Assembly (NCBI RefSeq): GCF_950295315.1
Contig: NC_080166.1
Coordinates: forward strand, 102,827,693 to 102,891,692
Direction of reading: 5' to 3'
Source of the DNA: Erinaceus europaeus
Lineage: Eukaryota; Chordata; Mammalia; Eulipotyphla; Erinaceidae
Length of the DNA stretch: 64,000 nt
Position numbers and translations under genes: made by a program. Shown one piece after another: positions 35,521 through 45,899 of this stretch (position 1 is its first letter; each line of letters begins with the position of its first letter). The notes beneath the pieces were generated by a model. That model was not told the origin of the DNA. It did not search any database and saw only the letters and a program-made list of their open reading frames with translations.

Positions 35521-35584
35521 TTTTTACTTAGGAAATGTGATTTGTCATGACTTGTCTCAGGGTTACAATTTGACTGCAAAATAT

Positions 35585-36330
35585 GTGCCGGTATGCCTGA
35601 CCCATGGCCAGAAGTGCCAGCTCCTTCCTAAGGCACCCGGACTCCTTTTTTAACCCCCTTTTCACCATGTCCTTTAGTATCCTCAGGCCTACTGACTTTA
35701 ATTATGGACTTATTAATGTTTCACTATGTATTTCCCTTTGCTTTCTTTATAAAATCACACTGATGAGTGTGATAATTCTGTATTCTCCCCTTTCTGGCTT
35801 ATTTCACATAAATGATCCCATTTAGGTCCACCCATGTTGAAGCAAGACATAACAGATCTCACTTTTTCTCTTTTGCCTCCAGGGCTATAACTGGAGGTTG
35901 GTGCCGGCACCACGAATGAATCTACTGCTCCTGGCTGGCTTTTTTTTTCTTTCTTTAATTCATTTTATTGGATAGGATAGAGATAAATTGAGGGGAGGTA
36001 GGGAGAGAAAAAGACAGATACCTGCAGACCTGTTTCACCACCTGTGAAGTGCACCCCCCCTGCAGGTGGGGAGCCTGGGATTCCAACCAGGATCCATACT
36101 CTTGTCCTTGTGTTTCATATTCTGTGCTTAACCTGGTGTGCCACTGCCTGACCCCCTCTTACTTTTTCTTTAACAGCTGACCAGTCTCACTGCATACAGA
36201 AATCACATCTTTTTTTATCCCAATCACCTGATGTTGGACATTTTCCCCCATCATACTAACATTTGTGTTGTACCAGATAAAGCAAAGTGAGAATTTTGTA
36301 TAAAATCCTATAATGTCTACACAAGAGATG
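35585..36330 (-). mobile_element. Ancient L1 3' remnant split by a SINE
   Basis: TTTCTGGCTTATTTCACATA and AGGTCCACCCATGTTGAAGC on the left and AACAGCTGACCAGTCTCACT, ACATCTTTTTTTATCCC on the right are conserved L1 3'-end blocks in reverse. They are separated by the SINE at 35871-36156. Confidence 0.7.
35871..36156 (-). mobile_element. ERI-type SINE with 3' extension, in ancient L1
   Basis: GCCTCCAGGGCTATAACTGG..CTCCTGGCTGGC extension, then AGGATAGAGATAAATTGAGG and GTGAAGTGCACCCCC. Approximate duplication around CT(C/T)ACTTTTTCT at 35859-35870 and 36158-36170. Confidence 0.88.
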
Positions 36331-36534
36331 ATATTTTATTTTTAGAAATTATTAGGCCATTTATTGGGGAAACAGATTTCTCTTTTATCAGGAATAAATC
36401 CTTTGCCCGAGCTCCAGTACATAATGATTTGCAACTACAAGTCATTTACTTGTGATCTGTGCCTTAGGTGCTGTGGTTTGATCTCTGAGAAGTTTGCTTT
36501 CTAAAATTTATTTCCCAAGACACATCTACACCTG

Positions 36535-37105
36535 TTACTACTTCCAGATGTCTTCCCTTTTTTCCTCTACACTCTCTGGGTCCTGATGAAACTGGAGTTC
36601 AAAACCCTCTGGCCATCTTCCCCTCTGGAAGTATGGATCAGAATTTCCTATAGGATGCAGAAGGTGGAAGGTCTGGCTTCTGTAATTGCTTCTCTGCTGG
36701 GCATGAGTGTTGGCAGGTTGACCTATATCCCCACCCTGTTACTATCTTTCCCTAGTGGAATAGGGCTCTGGAGAGGTGAGGTCTGGGGGCACAATGGTGA
36801 GGTCATCTAACTAGGGAAGTCAGGATGGAATCTGGTAGCATCTGCAACTTGGTTGCTGAAAGGTTATAAAGGAAGAGAAGACAGAAAAAAGAGGGCATAT
36901 AGAAAAAAGAGGACAATATTTATAAATATAGATATAGAAATAATAGTCAACCCATGTCTGTGACCTTGGGAGAACTATTATAGTTTCCAATGGAGGAAAT
37001 GGGACACAGAACTCTTAGTGGTAGAATTGGTACAGAATTATAGCCCTGTTATCTCATAATTTTGTAAATCAATATTAAATCACTAATAAAAATTTAAAAA
37101 GGCAG
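36535..37105 (+). mobile_element. 5'-inverted L1 3' UTR insertion, older lineage
   Basis: 36535-36890 is minus-strand L1 3' UTR (GGGTCCTGATGAAACTGGAG.., GGAAGTATGGATCAGAATTT). 36955-37105 is the plus-strand terminus of the same lineage (GAACTCTTAGTGGTAGAATT..TTTGTAAATCAATATTAAAT, then AAAATTTAAAAA). The outer edge of the inverted piece is its 3' side, as twin priming predicts. No clean duplication. Confidence 0.7.
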
Positions 37106-37337
37106 GAACAAAGAGGGACACTCAAAAAAAGGAAGAAATACTTAAATTATTAGATTCATGTTAAACTCATTTGAAAACTGGAAAAAAAGACCATAAGATT
37201 TATTTATTTATTTACTTCTTTCTTTCTTTATTTACTTATCTACTTTATGTGAGCAAGTTAGAGAGCACCATTCAGTTACATGTGGTTCCAGGAATAAATA
37301 ATGGTTCCTTTTGCATGTAAGAAATGCACTCTTTAGG

Positions 37338-37600
37338 GGTGGGCGATAGCTCAGCGGGTTAAGCACACATGGTGCCAAGCACAAGGACCAGCATAATGAT
37401 TCTGGTTCGAGCCCCTGACTCCCCACCTGCAGGGAGGGATTGCTTCACAAGCCCTTAATGTTTATCATTGTTGTTGTTATTATCATTGTTGTTGTTACTG
37501 TTGTTGTTGTTGTTGGGTATAACAGAGAGAAATTGAGAGAGGAAGGGAAGACAGAGACAGGGAGAGAAAGATAGACAGCTGCAGACCTGCTTCATCACTT
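37338..37600. mobile_element. ERI-type SINE with head and body in opposite orientation
   Basis: 37338-37457 is a plus-strand SINE head (GATAGCTCAGCGGGTTAAGC..GGTTCGAGCCCC) ending at GCTTCACAAGCC. 37475-37600 is a minus-strand SINE body ending at CTTCATCACTTG, the same palindromic GCTTCAC..GTGAAGC point. Either an inversion at this palindrome or two truncated copies. Confidence 0.75.
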
Positions 37601-38144
37601 GGCCTCATGCCATTTGATGATTTGGGGTTCTTTCAATTCTTCTAATATACTTGCAGTAGGCTTATCTGGTGGTGGTTTGTCTCTCTTTGGAAAAAAATCC
37701 TGGCACATTTTCCCCGACAACTTATTTTTATTCAGATTTAATGTCAGTGTATCTAGTGTATTTTTTTTTTTTTTTGCAGTCAAGTCCTTCCTGAAACTTC
37801 CCTTACTCCCTCTAGGTTCTTGTGTTTGAAAAATAGCATGGGTCTTTTTTTTTTTTTCTCTAATGAATAATAAACAGTGACCTCTTTCACTCATAAGTAG
37901 TCCAGTTTGCACAATAAGTTTTATAACTGTACTATATCACATCCTCTGTTTACTCCTATTTTTCATTTATAATTTATATCATTACTGCTCTTTTATGACT
38001 TTTTTTTCTAGAAGGATGATGATTTTTACTATCAGGTGAACTGTATCTTGAGTAACAAATAACTATTACTAAGTTGTCTAGCTAGTGAATCACAGCACCT
38101 GAGCATGCAATCATGTTAAAAGTCTGACTTTAAAGACTGGGTTG
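37601..38144. other. Intergenic, possible L1 ORF-like remnant
   Basis: A 105-codon minus frame (37912-37595) reads through T-rich runs. It has no recognisable domain, and I treat it as chance or decayed repeat. Confidence 0.3.
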
Positions 38145-38350
38145 GGGCAGGTGGTGGTACCTCGTTGAGTGCACGTGTTACAATGCGCAAGGAACTGGCT
38201 TCAAGCCCCAGGCCCCCACCTCCAAGAGGAAAAGTTTCACTAGTGGCGAAGCAGTGTTGTAGGTGTCTCTCCATCTCTTTCCCTCTCTACCTCCCCCCTC
38301 CTCTCAATTTCTGACTGTCTCTATCCCATAAATAAATAAAGATAATAAAA
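38145..38350 (+). mobile_element. Older ERI-type SINE (plus)
   Basis: GGTGGTGGTACCTCGTTGAG head, CTTCAAGCCCCAGGCCCCCA B-box region, CACTAGTGGCGAAGCAGTG, then CTCTCCATCTCTTTCCCTC and an AATAAATAAAG tail. Confidence 0.85.
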
Positions 38351-39496
38351 AATGAAAAATAATTAAATAGTTACATTTAAAAAAGGACTTAGGACTTTCA
38401 GAGTTTCTGTTGTTGAAAAACTAAAAAATTTGAACCTCCATGCCTATACTAAAAACTAGAGTCTGGAGTTTTATTAATATGCTCATCAAGAAAAATAGTG
38501 CATAACCATTAATATATTTACCTCATATATGCAAATTATATAAAATACTATAAAAATTACAAGGTATTATTAAATCAATGCAAAATAAAACAAGTTTTTA
38601 TAGTGGTTTTGTTTTTTCTTGTATTTTAGTGATTGATATTCAGCCTTTCTTAGAGTGTGACCAGTGGACAAATGATCAAAGTAAGTGTATGGAAAACTCT
38701 CCTTTAGGGTAGAAAATTATATTGCATAAAGGATTTGTCACAATGGTTATTTATATTCTTAGAAGTTTTTTTTTGTTGTTGTTTTCTCTTAACCACAATT
38801 TTAAAGACAGGGAAGGAAATATAGCAGATATGTCAGCATTTTCATGAATACATTAAAAATGATTTGGTCCATATTAAGGAATTTTTACTTGCCATCATTC
38901 AATAATTTCTTTTTTCTTAGATTTTTTTTATTTGTGAAAATTTATCTGTCCCCACCCTTTCACCTCCCAAAGAAAACCACTCTAATTTTGACAAGTCTTT
39001 GAAGCAGTTTTCTTGTTTCTGTTTTTGTTTTTGTTTTGTTTGTTTGCTTGTTTTTCCAAGTTCATGTGTATCAGTCCTCTAGATTCCACATACAAGTGAA
39101 TACATCTAGTTGTTGTCTTTCATCTCTTTACTTATTCAATAATTTCTCATTTTTTTTATTTTTATTTTTTAAAACACAGCACTATGGAATGAATCCAAGG
39201 TTTCACAGATACACAATACCACTGAGCAAACACCCAGGCCTTATTTTCTCTTTAACTATGTTTGGAGACAGAATGAGGAAAAACACTAAAGTAGTACTCC
39301 GACATCCCTGGAGTTCCCTTCATGCTGAACATGATGATCCCATGTGGTACAGGGCCTATAAGGTTTAGTGTGTGATTTTCTTGAAAACTCCTTTTCAAGC
39401 CTTACAATTTTATTCTTTCTAAAAAAAATATTGGACTGTTTTGTTTAGGAAAACCAGTATTTCAGCGACACCATACACCAGGGTTAACATGTGACT
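38351..39496. other. AT-rich DNA with decayed L1 3' traces
   Basis: 38920-39130 (TAGATTCCACATACAAGTGA, CATCTAGTTGTTGTCTTTC) resembles an ancient L1 3' UTR in reverse. The 110-codon plus frame at 39036 is not a gene. Confidence 0.35.
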
Positions 39497-39578
39497 ACAG
39501 GGCTGGAGAGATAGCATCTTGGTTATGATTTTGAAAGCTGATGTTCTATCATCTAAGGTTCAATGCTATAATCACTTT
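39497..39578 (+). mobile_element. Fragment of old tRNA-type SINE
   Basis: GGCTGGAGAGATAGCATCTTGGTTATG with AAGGTTCAATGC resembles the A and B boxes of the 40928 family. Truncated. Confidence 0.5.
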
Positions 39579-39584
39579 TTTAAA

Positions 39585-40900
39585 TTAGTGACTTATTATT
39601 AATTTAAAAAATTAAGAGATAACAGGTATATAATTCCACACTATTCCTAACACGAGAGTTGTATTCCCATTCCCTCTGTTAGAAACTGAGGTTATTATTA
39701 AATCACCAAAAAAAAAAAAAAAAAAAAGAAAAGAAAGAAAGGTAGTTTTCCTAAGGTCAAAGATATGAGTTGACTATTATTTTTACAACTATCTACATTT
39801 ATATATATTTTCCCTTTTTTTCCTGTGGTCCTGCCTTCTCTTCCTTCTAAGTCACACCTACACCTATTGCTACTTCCAAATGTACTTCCTTTTTTCCTCT
39901 TTTTTCTCCGGGTCTTGATGAAATTGGATTTCAGGGTCCTCTGGTCATCTTACCCTAACCTATCTCTGTCTCTGGAAATATGGACCAAAAAAAAAAAAAA
40001 CCTTTTTGAGAAGGTGGATGATTTGGCTTCTGTAATTGCTTCTCCACTGAACTCTGAAAAGATGTGTTTCCAGGACACATTGGTGAGTTCATCTGCCTAG
40101 GGTGGGAGGATCGAATTATAGTAGAATCTACAACTTGGTGGCTGCAAAATGGTAAGACATAAAGCAAGACAAAGCAATAAACTCATCAAAGAAAGGATTA
40201 CAAAAGTTGGAAAAGGGTAAGAGACTGGCTCACCAAATGATGGCCTTTTGGTTGATACAAGGCCACCCCATCATCTGCACCCTAAAGAGGAAACCTTTGA
40301 ATTCCCACATAGGTATGATGGGCCTACCCCTCTAATAGATCCCTCTCTCTACCATCAGTGGTCAATTCCTTCAGAAATATCAGCATAAGCCTTCTTGTAG
40401 GCTTCTGTAGCCCTTACCCTGACTATAAAGTAGCAATAATAGAAACTGCCCCACGCTGAAGGGAGACTGGGTCAGTTTACTCTGTCACTAGAGGAAGACT
40501 GGTCCTGAAATAAATACAGCAAGAATGTTGCTAGGTTTGACAGTGGACTGTGAGCTCACACTTACAGGGACTGAGAGGTTACACAGGGTCCTGTGCTAAA
40601 TGTAAATATATATAGGCCTTGGGTCAGACAGATGGAGTAAATAGTTTATATCATTTCTTCAAGTTTGGGAGCTACTCTGCTCTAATCCAGCTTTCTGGTT
40701 CTATCCTCAACTCTGACTACATCTTCCCAAACAATATTTTCATTGTATTTGCATGTTAACTATCTAGCTCAAACAAATATTACTAAAGTCATAGGCACCT
40801 AGGAACATATCTAAAATAGACTCTCTAGTTTCTATCTACCCTAAGATCCATATTCTCATCTGCTCTATTCCTACTTTTTAGTTCCTATTTATTTAATTGT
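39585..40900 (-). mobile_element. 5'-inverted L1 3' UTR insertion, older lineage
   Basis: 39585-40200 is minus-strand L1 3' UTR from its terminus (ATAATTCCACACTATTCC) to GCAAGACAAAGCAATAAAC. 40225-40900 is the adjoining more 5' part of the same UTR in plus orientation (CCCCATCATCTGCACCC, TATGATGGGCCTACCCC, CATCTGCTCTATTCCTACTT). Its 3' side is at the outer edge, 40900. Contains an A-run at 39707-39727. Confidence 0.7.
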
Positions 40901-40927
40901 ATTCAATGATTTCATAATTTTGGTTTT

Positions 40928-41065
40928 GGGGTGGGGGTATAGCATAATGGTTATGCAAAGAGACTTTCATGTCTGAGGCTCTCAAGCCCCAGGTTCAATC
41001 TCCCACACTGCCATAAACCAGAGCTGAGCAGTGCTCTGGTAAAATAAATAAATAAATAAATAAAT
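40928..41065 (+). mobile_element. Second tRNA-derived SINE family, intact copy
   Basis: A box-like GTATAGCATAATGGTTATGC, B box-like AGGTTCAATCTCC, CAGAGCTGAGCAGTGCTCTGG palindrome, (AAAT)n tail. It lacks the long body of the main SINE, so it is a short simple SINE. The other decayed fragments are at 16455-16640 and 39497. Confidence 0.85.
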
Positions 41066-43435
41066 GTCTTGACATTGTTTTTATCCCAGAAATGTATTTA
41101 GAAATAAAGTGTGATATGCCATAAATAAAAGTAATAATCATTTTCTTTTATATCTTGACATCTTTTACATCTTTTCTTCTCGGTGAAGACTTTGTAAGAC
41201 AGAATAGATGTTACTTTTTTTTTTTCTTGGTGGAGTGATCTGTTTGTGACATTGTCACCAGAGTTTTCTAATTCTAATCCAGTACTTGATATTAATAATT
41301 TTCATAAATAGACAGTAATTAATAGTACTGTAGTTCTAAGCACTTAAAAATTATTTCCTCTTAGCCACATTAATAACCTCTTAGTACAGGTCTTTTAAAA
41401 ATGATATTGTAGCTGGTTCAGATTTGATATTTGGTTGACTTCTGACACAGCTGCAGTGCTAACAAAACAATATAAGGGACTCCCTTACTTAATATATCTT
41501 TAGACATCATTGTTGCAGAAATAGGTGAGAAAAGTTTTTGTTCTATTTGGATCAACCTCTCCATATTTAATTGTCAGCATATTATAGACCCTAGATAATT
41601 AGTTCCATATCCAAAGCTGTGTGTCTTACTGGGTTGAGGGATAAATAGTGAAGCATATTTTGTTGTTGTTGTTTTTCTTCTTCATTCACAAGGTTCTTTG
41701 ATGCTCATTTCATTTTGTTTTCTTATGAACAAAAGCAGTTCATTTACTCTTGATGTACAATATCAACATTTGTCTAAGTCTTGCTCTGTTGGTGGTTATT
41801 TTGCATGTTTGTGGGATCTAAGAAACAAAGCAAAGGACAAAGTGGGCTGTCTCAATGCAGGTTTGTGATCTGAGAAGGGGGGAGGGAGGAGCACCTGGGA
41901 GGATCCTGGCCTCTAAGTCTCTATGGTAGAACAAGATGATGGTTCAGCTGGAGGTGAAAATATACCTACATAGGGGATATTTGGAAATATGACCTTTTGA
42001 AACCAAAAGGACATAAGTTAACATTAAAGTAATACTGAAGCTGAAAAAAATATGCAAAGTTGTATCTCTTATTTGGTTATGTTGGGTTTAAAAAATTGAG
42101 AGGCTTTATCCAAATTTTGAAGTTCATGGCTTTAAATACAAATAAGTATGACATTCTTATTGAGAGTTTATTTATTTATTTAACAAAATAGGGTTTTTAG
42201 AACTTTTATGAGCTAAAATGTTTAATTTTATAGAATCTAGTTGAATAAATTAAATTGTTTTAGGCCCTGCATCAAAAAAACAATTACAATAAATACTGCC
42301 TGTGTTCTAAAAAAAAGGCACAAATATTAAAGGTCAGTTTCTGAGATGATTTGGTGAAAATGTATTGAATAAGAAAGAAGTGGGTCAAATAACTATAAAA
42401 TAGATTTCATCTGGAGGATAATGGCACTTTATCAATGTGGGTGCAAATAATTCATAAAATTCCATATTTTATGTAATATCCATATATAAGGCTTATTTCT
42501 TTATATAATATTTTTAAATGCATAAAAAATGTATATCTGTGTTATATATATGCAATTTTATAATTGCAATATATATTTTGCAATATATATTGGATATATT
42601 GTAGTAGAAATAATTTGCTTTTATGCAAGACCATTACAGTATTTTGCAGGCCTTTCATATATTATTTTGTGAAAGGAATTGGAACTGACAGCAACCATAA
42701 AGGAAATAAATCCCCATATAATAGGCATTCATAATATTTGAGCATTGAAGATAAGAGTACTTCAAAAAATGCAATGTCATTTTTTAACTTGATTGTTTTA
42801 TCTATCCACCTCCCTCTGTAGAGGTAGGAGTATGAATGCTAATTAATTTGCCACTTTTCCATTCCATAATGGAATATTGTGAATATCTTTATTGAATAAA
42901 TAAAAACGGCCTAATTTTGAACTTCAGAAGAATCCAGTATGACCATTTGTTCAGGAAAAATAGTTTGTCAATAGTAAAAGTATTTCATGACTCATATTTG
43001 TAATTATAAACTACTTCTAATAAATTATTATATAAAATATAAGTAACTGTCATAGTTATATTATTTAGTTAGGAAATGTATGCAAATATTTGAAATTATT
43101 GTTTGGTAATAGCCACAGGCTAACATGTTCTCTATTCATGTATTTTAAATAGATAAACTCTTTTAAAGCCCCTACAATTTTACTAAAACTTAGGATGGAA
43201 TTCACTCATTATTAGTACTTATCCCGAGCAAATTTATATTTGTATCTATCGTGTTGTAAGTTGTAGATATGTGTCTTATTTTAGTACAAACTAGCTGACT
43301 CTGAGAGAAAGTGAGCCATTTTAAGTTTTAGTTATACATCTACAAGTGACAGATTAATTTTGCTTAGATTATAAAGCATGCTTATTCATTGTCTTTATGT
43401 TATATATATTGTTATATATATTTCCTAAATATTCA
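41066..43435. other. AT-rich intergenic DNA, nothing firmly recognised
   Basis: 41800-41960 (TTTGTGGGATCTAAGAAAC..GGGAGGGAGGAGCACCTGGG) is GC-richer and could be a decayed LTR or L1 piece. No open frame of note. Confidence 0.35.
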
Positions 43436-43694
43436 AAAAATTTTTTTAGTATTTATTTTCCCTTTTGCTGCCCTTGTTGTGGTTATTGATGTTGTTGTTG
43501 GATAGGACAGAGAGAAATGGAGAGAGGAGGGGAAGACAGAGAAGGGGAGAGAAAGACACCTGCAGACCTGCTTCACCTCCTGTGTAGTGACTCCCCTGCA
43601 AGTGGGGAGCTGGGTGCTCGAAACAGGATCCTTACTAGGTCCTTGTGCTTTGTGCCACGTGCACTTAATCCACTGTACCACCGCCTGACTCCCT
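43436..43694 (-). mobile_element. ERI-type SINE (minus)
   Basis: Complete inverted copy (GGATAGGACAGAGAGAAATG, CTGCAGACCTGCTTCACCTC, GGTGCTCGAAACAGGATCC, head ending CACCGCCTGACTCCC). Confidence 0.93.
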
Positions 43695-43849
43695 AGGTTA
43701 TATATTTAACTTAAGTTCATATTTTGAAAAAAGTCACATGACAGTGGACGTTTGGGACACATTATATCTTTTTCTTTTTAAAATAACTTTTTTTCTAATC
43801 ATTAATCCAAAGGAAACAAAAGCACTTGTTCAAAGATATCTGTTTATCC

Positions 43850-45040
43850 CTAACTTCATAGTAAGCACAGTTTGTAACAGCTTAAACTCAGAACCAACCT
43901 TGATAGTCAGCCACATATGGTGGCTAAGAAAGTGGTGCTTTTCTGGAGCCCTATTTAGGGAGTCCTGAGATTTCCAAACAGACATGATGGGCCTAGACCT
44001 CGAATAAATTCCTCTCTCCATTGTTACCAGTCATCTCTATCAGGAACAACAAATTAGACCCCTTTGTGGGCCCCCATAGGACCTTGCCCTCAACTTGGAT
44101 CAACAGTGGTAGAGAATTTTCCATCCTCCAAAGGGAGCCTGGACAACATACTCTATGTTCCACCTGAGGAGGCTATTGGGGCAGCTTGTAATATTCCTAC
44201 TCATGACCATAGAATGTGAGCTCAGATCTAGAGGGATGCAGAGGTCACATAGGCTCCTAAGATCACATCAAATTGATGGGGTTTATAGTCAACTATATTT
44301 ATACACCTTTCCCATATTTGGGAGCTACTCTCTTCCCTGATCCAGCTTTCTGGTCCTTTTTCCAGCCATGACATCTTCTCCCCAGACAATAACTTGGATC
44401 TATCTGCATATCAGATGTCAGGATCAGGAAAAAAAAAGTATAGCCACAGGCCCTTTGGAATATAACTAAAATATGCCTACCAGCTATCTATAAAAATGGA
44501 GACCCCCTGAACTCTTACTCTGCACTATTCCAGCCTTTAGGTTCATTATTAATCAACAATTTGTTTGGCTTTGTATGTTAACTCCCTTTTCAGCCACCAG
44601 GTTCCAGATGCTAGAATGATGCCAATGAGGCTTCCCTGGACAGACAACCCCACCAATATGTCCTGGAGCTCCAATTCCCCAGAACCCTGCCTCACCAGAG
44701 AAAGAGAGGCAGGCTGGGAGTATGAGTTGACTTGTCAATGCCCATGTTCAGTGGGGAAGCAATTACAGAAGCCAGACCTTGCACCTTTTGCATCCCACAG
44801 TGACCTTAAGTGCATACTCCCAGAAGGTTAAAGAATAGGAAAACTATCAAGGGAGGGGATGTGATACAGAGTTCTGGTGGTGGGAATTATGTGGAGTTGT
44901 ACCCCTCTTATCCTATGGTTTTGTAAGTTTATCCTTTTTATAAATAATTTTTAAAAAGTGGTGCTTTCCCTATATAATGGAATAATACTCAGCTGTTAAA
45001 AATGATGAATGGAATGATCTCCTTTTTTTTCTAAAATTTC
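43850..45040 (+). mobile_element. Ancient L1 ORF2 end, split by a younger L1 3' UTR
   Basis: The plus strand resembles the conserved ORF2 end: ATATGGTGGCTAAGAAAGTGG before the insert and CTATATAATGGAATAATACTCAGC after it. Decayed; it serves as the target of the insertion at 43942. Confidence 0.75.
43942..44954 (+). mobile_element. L1 3' UTR insertion with duplication (plus)
   Basis: About 1 kb of 3' UTR only, from TCTGGAGCCCTATTTAGGGA to the terminus CTCTTATCCTATGGTTTTGTAAG..TTTTTAAA. Perfect 13-bp duplication AAAGTGGTGCTTT at 43929-43941 and 44955-44967. The open frames inside it are not genes. Confidence 0.93.
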
Positions 45041-45632
45041 CTATATGTCTTTTAGATGTCTGTTTACATAATAGCTGCAACTAACTTACTCTAACATTCA
45101 TGTTTTATTGCATTACTTACTCCTAAACTTCTATGTTGAGTTTATTGATGGGTTTTAAATAAAATTCCATAATTATGATAGCATCTCTGGATTATAAATT
45201 GTAATATTTGTACTTTTATTCTTCCTTTGTACCATTAATATGAATGCTTACTAGCAAAAGTGTTGCATGGTGTCTTTTAGGCAGCTATATATTTTTCTTA
45301 GCCTTTGACTTGTTGCCATCAGCTGCTCAACAACCTTTTCTGTTCTGTTTGACTTTTAATCTGGTTCTTTCCAAGTATCCACAGAGTGATCGATCTCCCC
45401 AGGTCTCTGTAAACTTTTCTTTTACTACACTACTTTATTACCCCTATTTACTACAGTCATGTGCTTTTACTTATTAACCTTCGTAAACCTCAGGCATTGT
45501 AGTGAAAAATGCAGATGCAGTACAATGTTCAACTTAAGTCTCAAGGAGTTGTTTAATTTTTACTATATAGGGTGTAACATCTGAAGTGCGATTTGTCTAT
45601 TTTATTTTTTTTAATTGGCAGTTATCCATAAA
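45041..45632. other. AT-rich intergenic DNA, nothing recognised
   Basis: No gene or young repeat. The 77-codon plus frame at 45244 has no known domain. Confidence 0.35.
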
Positions 45633-45645
45633 AATTCTTTATACA

Positions 45646-45787
45646 GAATACAGGTCCAAAAAGGATGATAGAGGACCTGGGGGGTTGTATTGTTATACAG
45701 AAAACTGGCAAATGTTATTCATGTAGAAACTATTATATTTACTGTCGAATGTAAAACATTAATTTCCCAATAAAGAACTTAAAAAAG
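45646..45787 (+). mobile_element. L1 3'-end-only insertion, second lineage (142 bp)
   Basis: GGGTTGTATTGTTATACAGA..CATTAATTTCCCAATAAAG then A-rich end. Perfect 13-bp duplication AATTCTTTATACA at 45633-45645 and 45788-45800. Confidence 0.94.
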
Positions 45788-45899
45788 AATTCTTTATACA
45801 ATATCCCTCATTTAACTTACTTTTTTATTTCTTGGATATATGCAAACCCTATATTGCCTTTTTTCTTGACTACAGACTGCTATCTATATTTGTTATATT

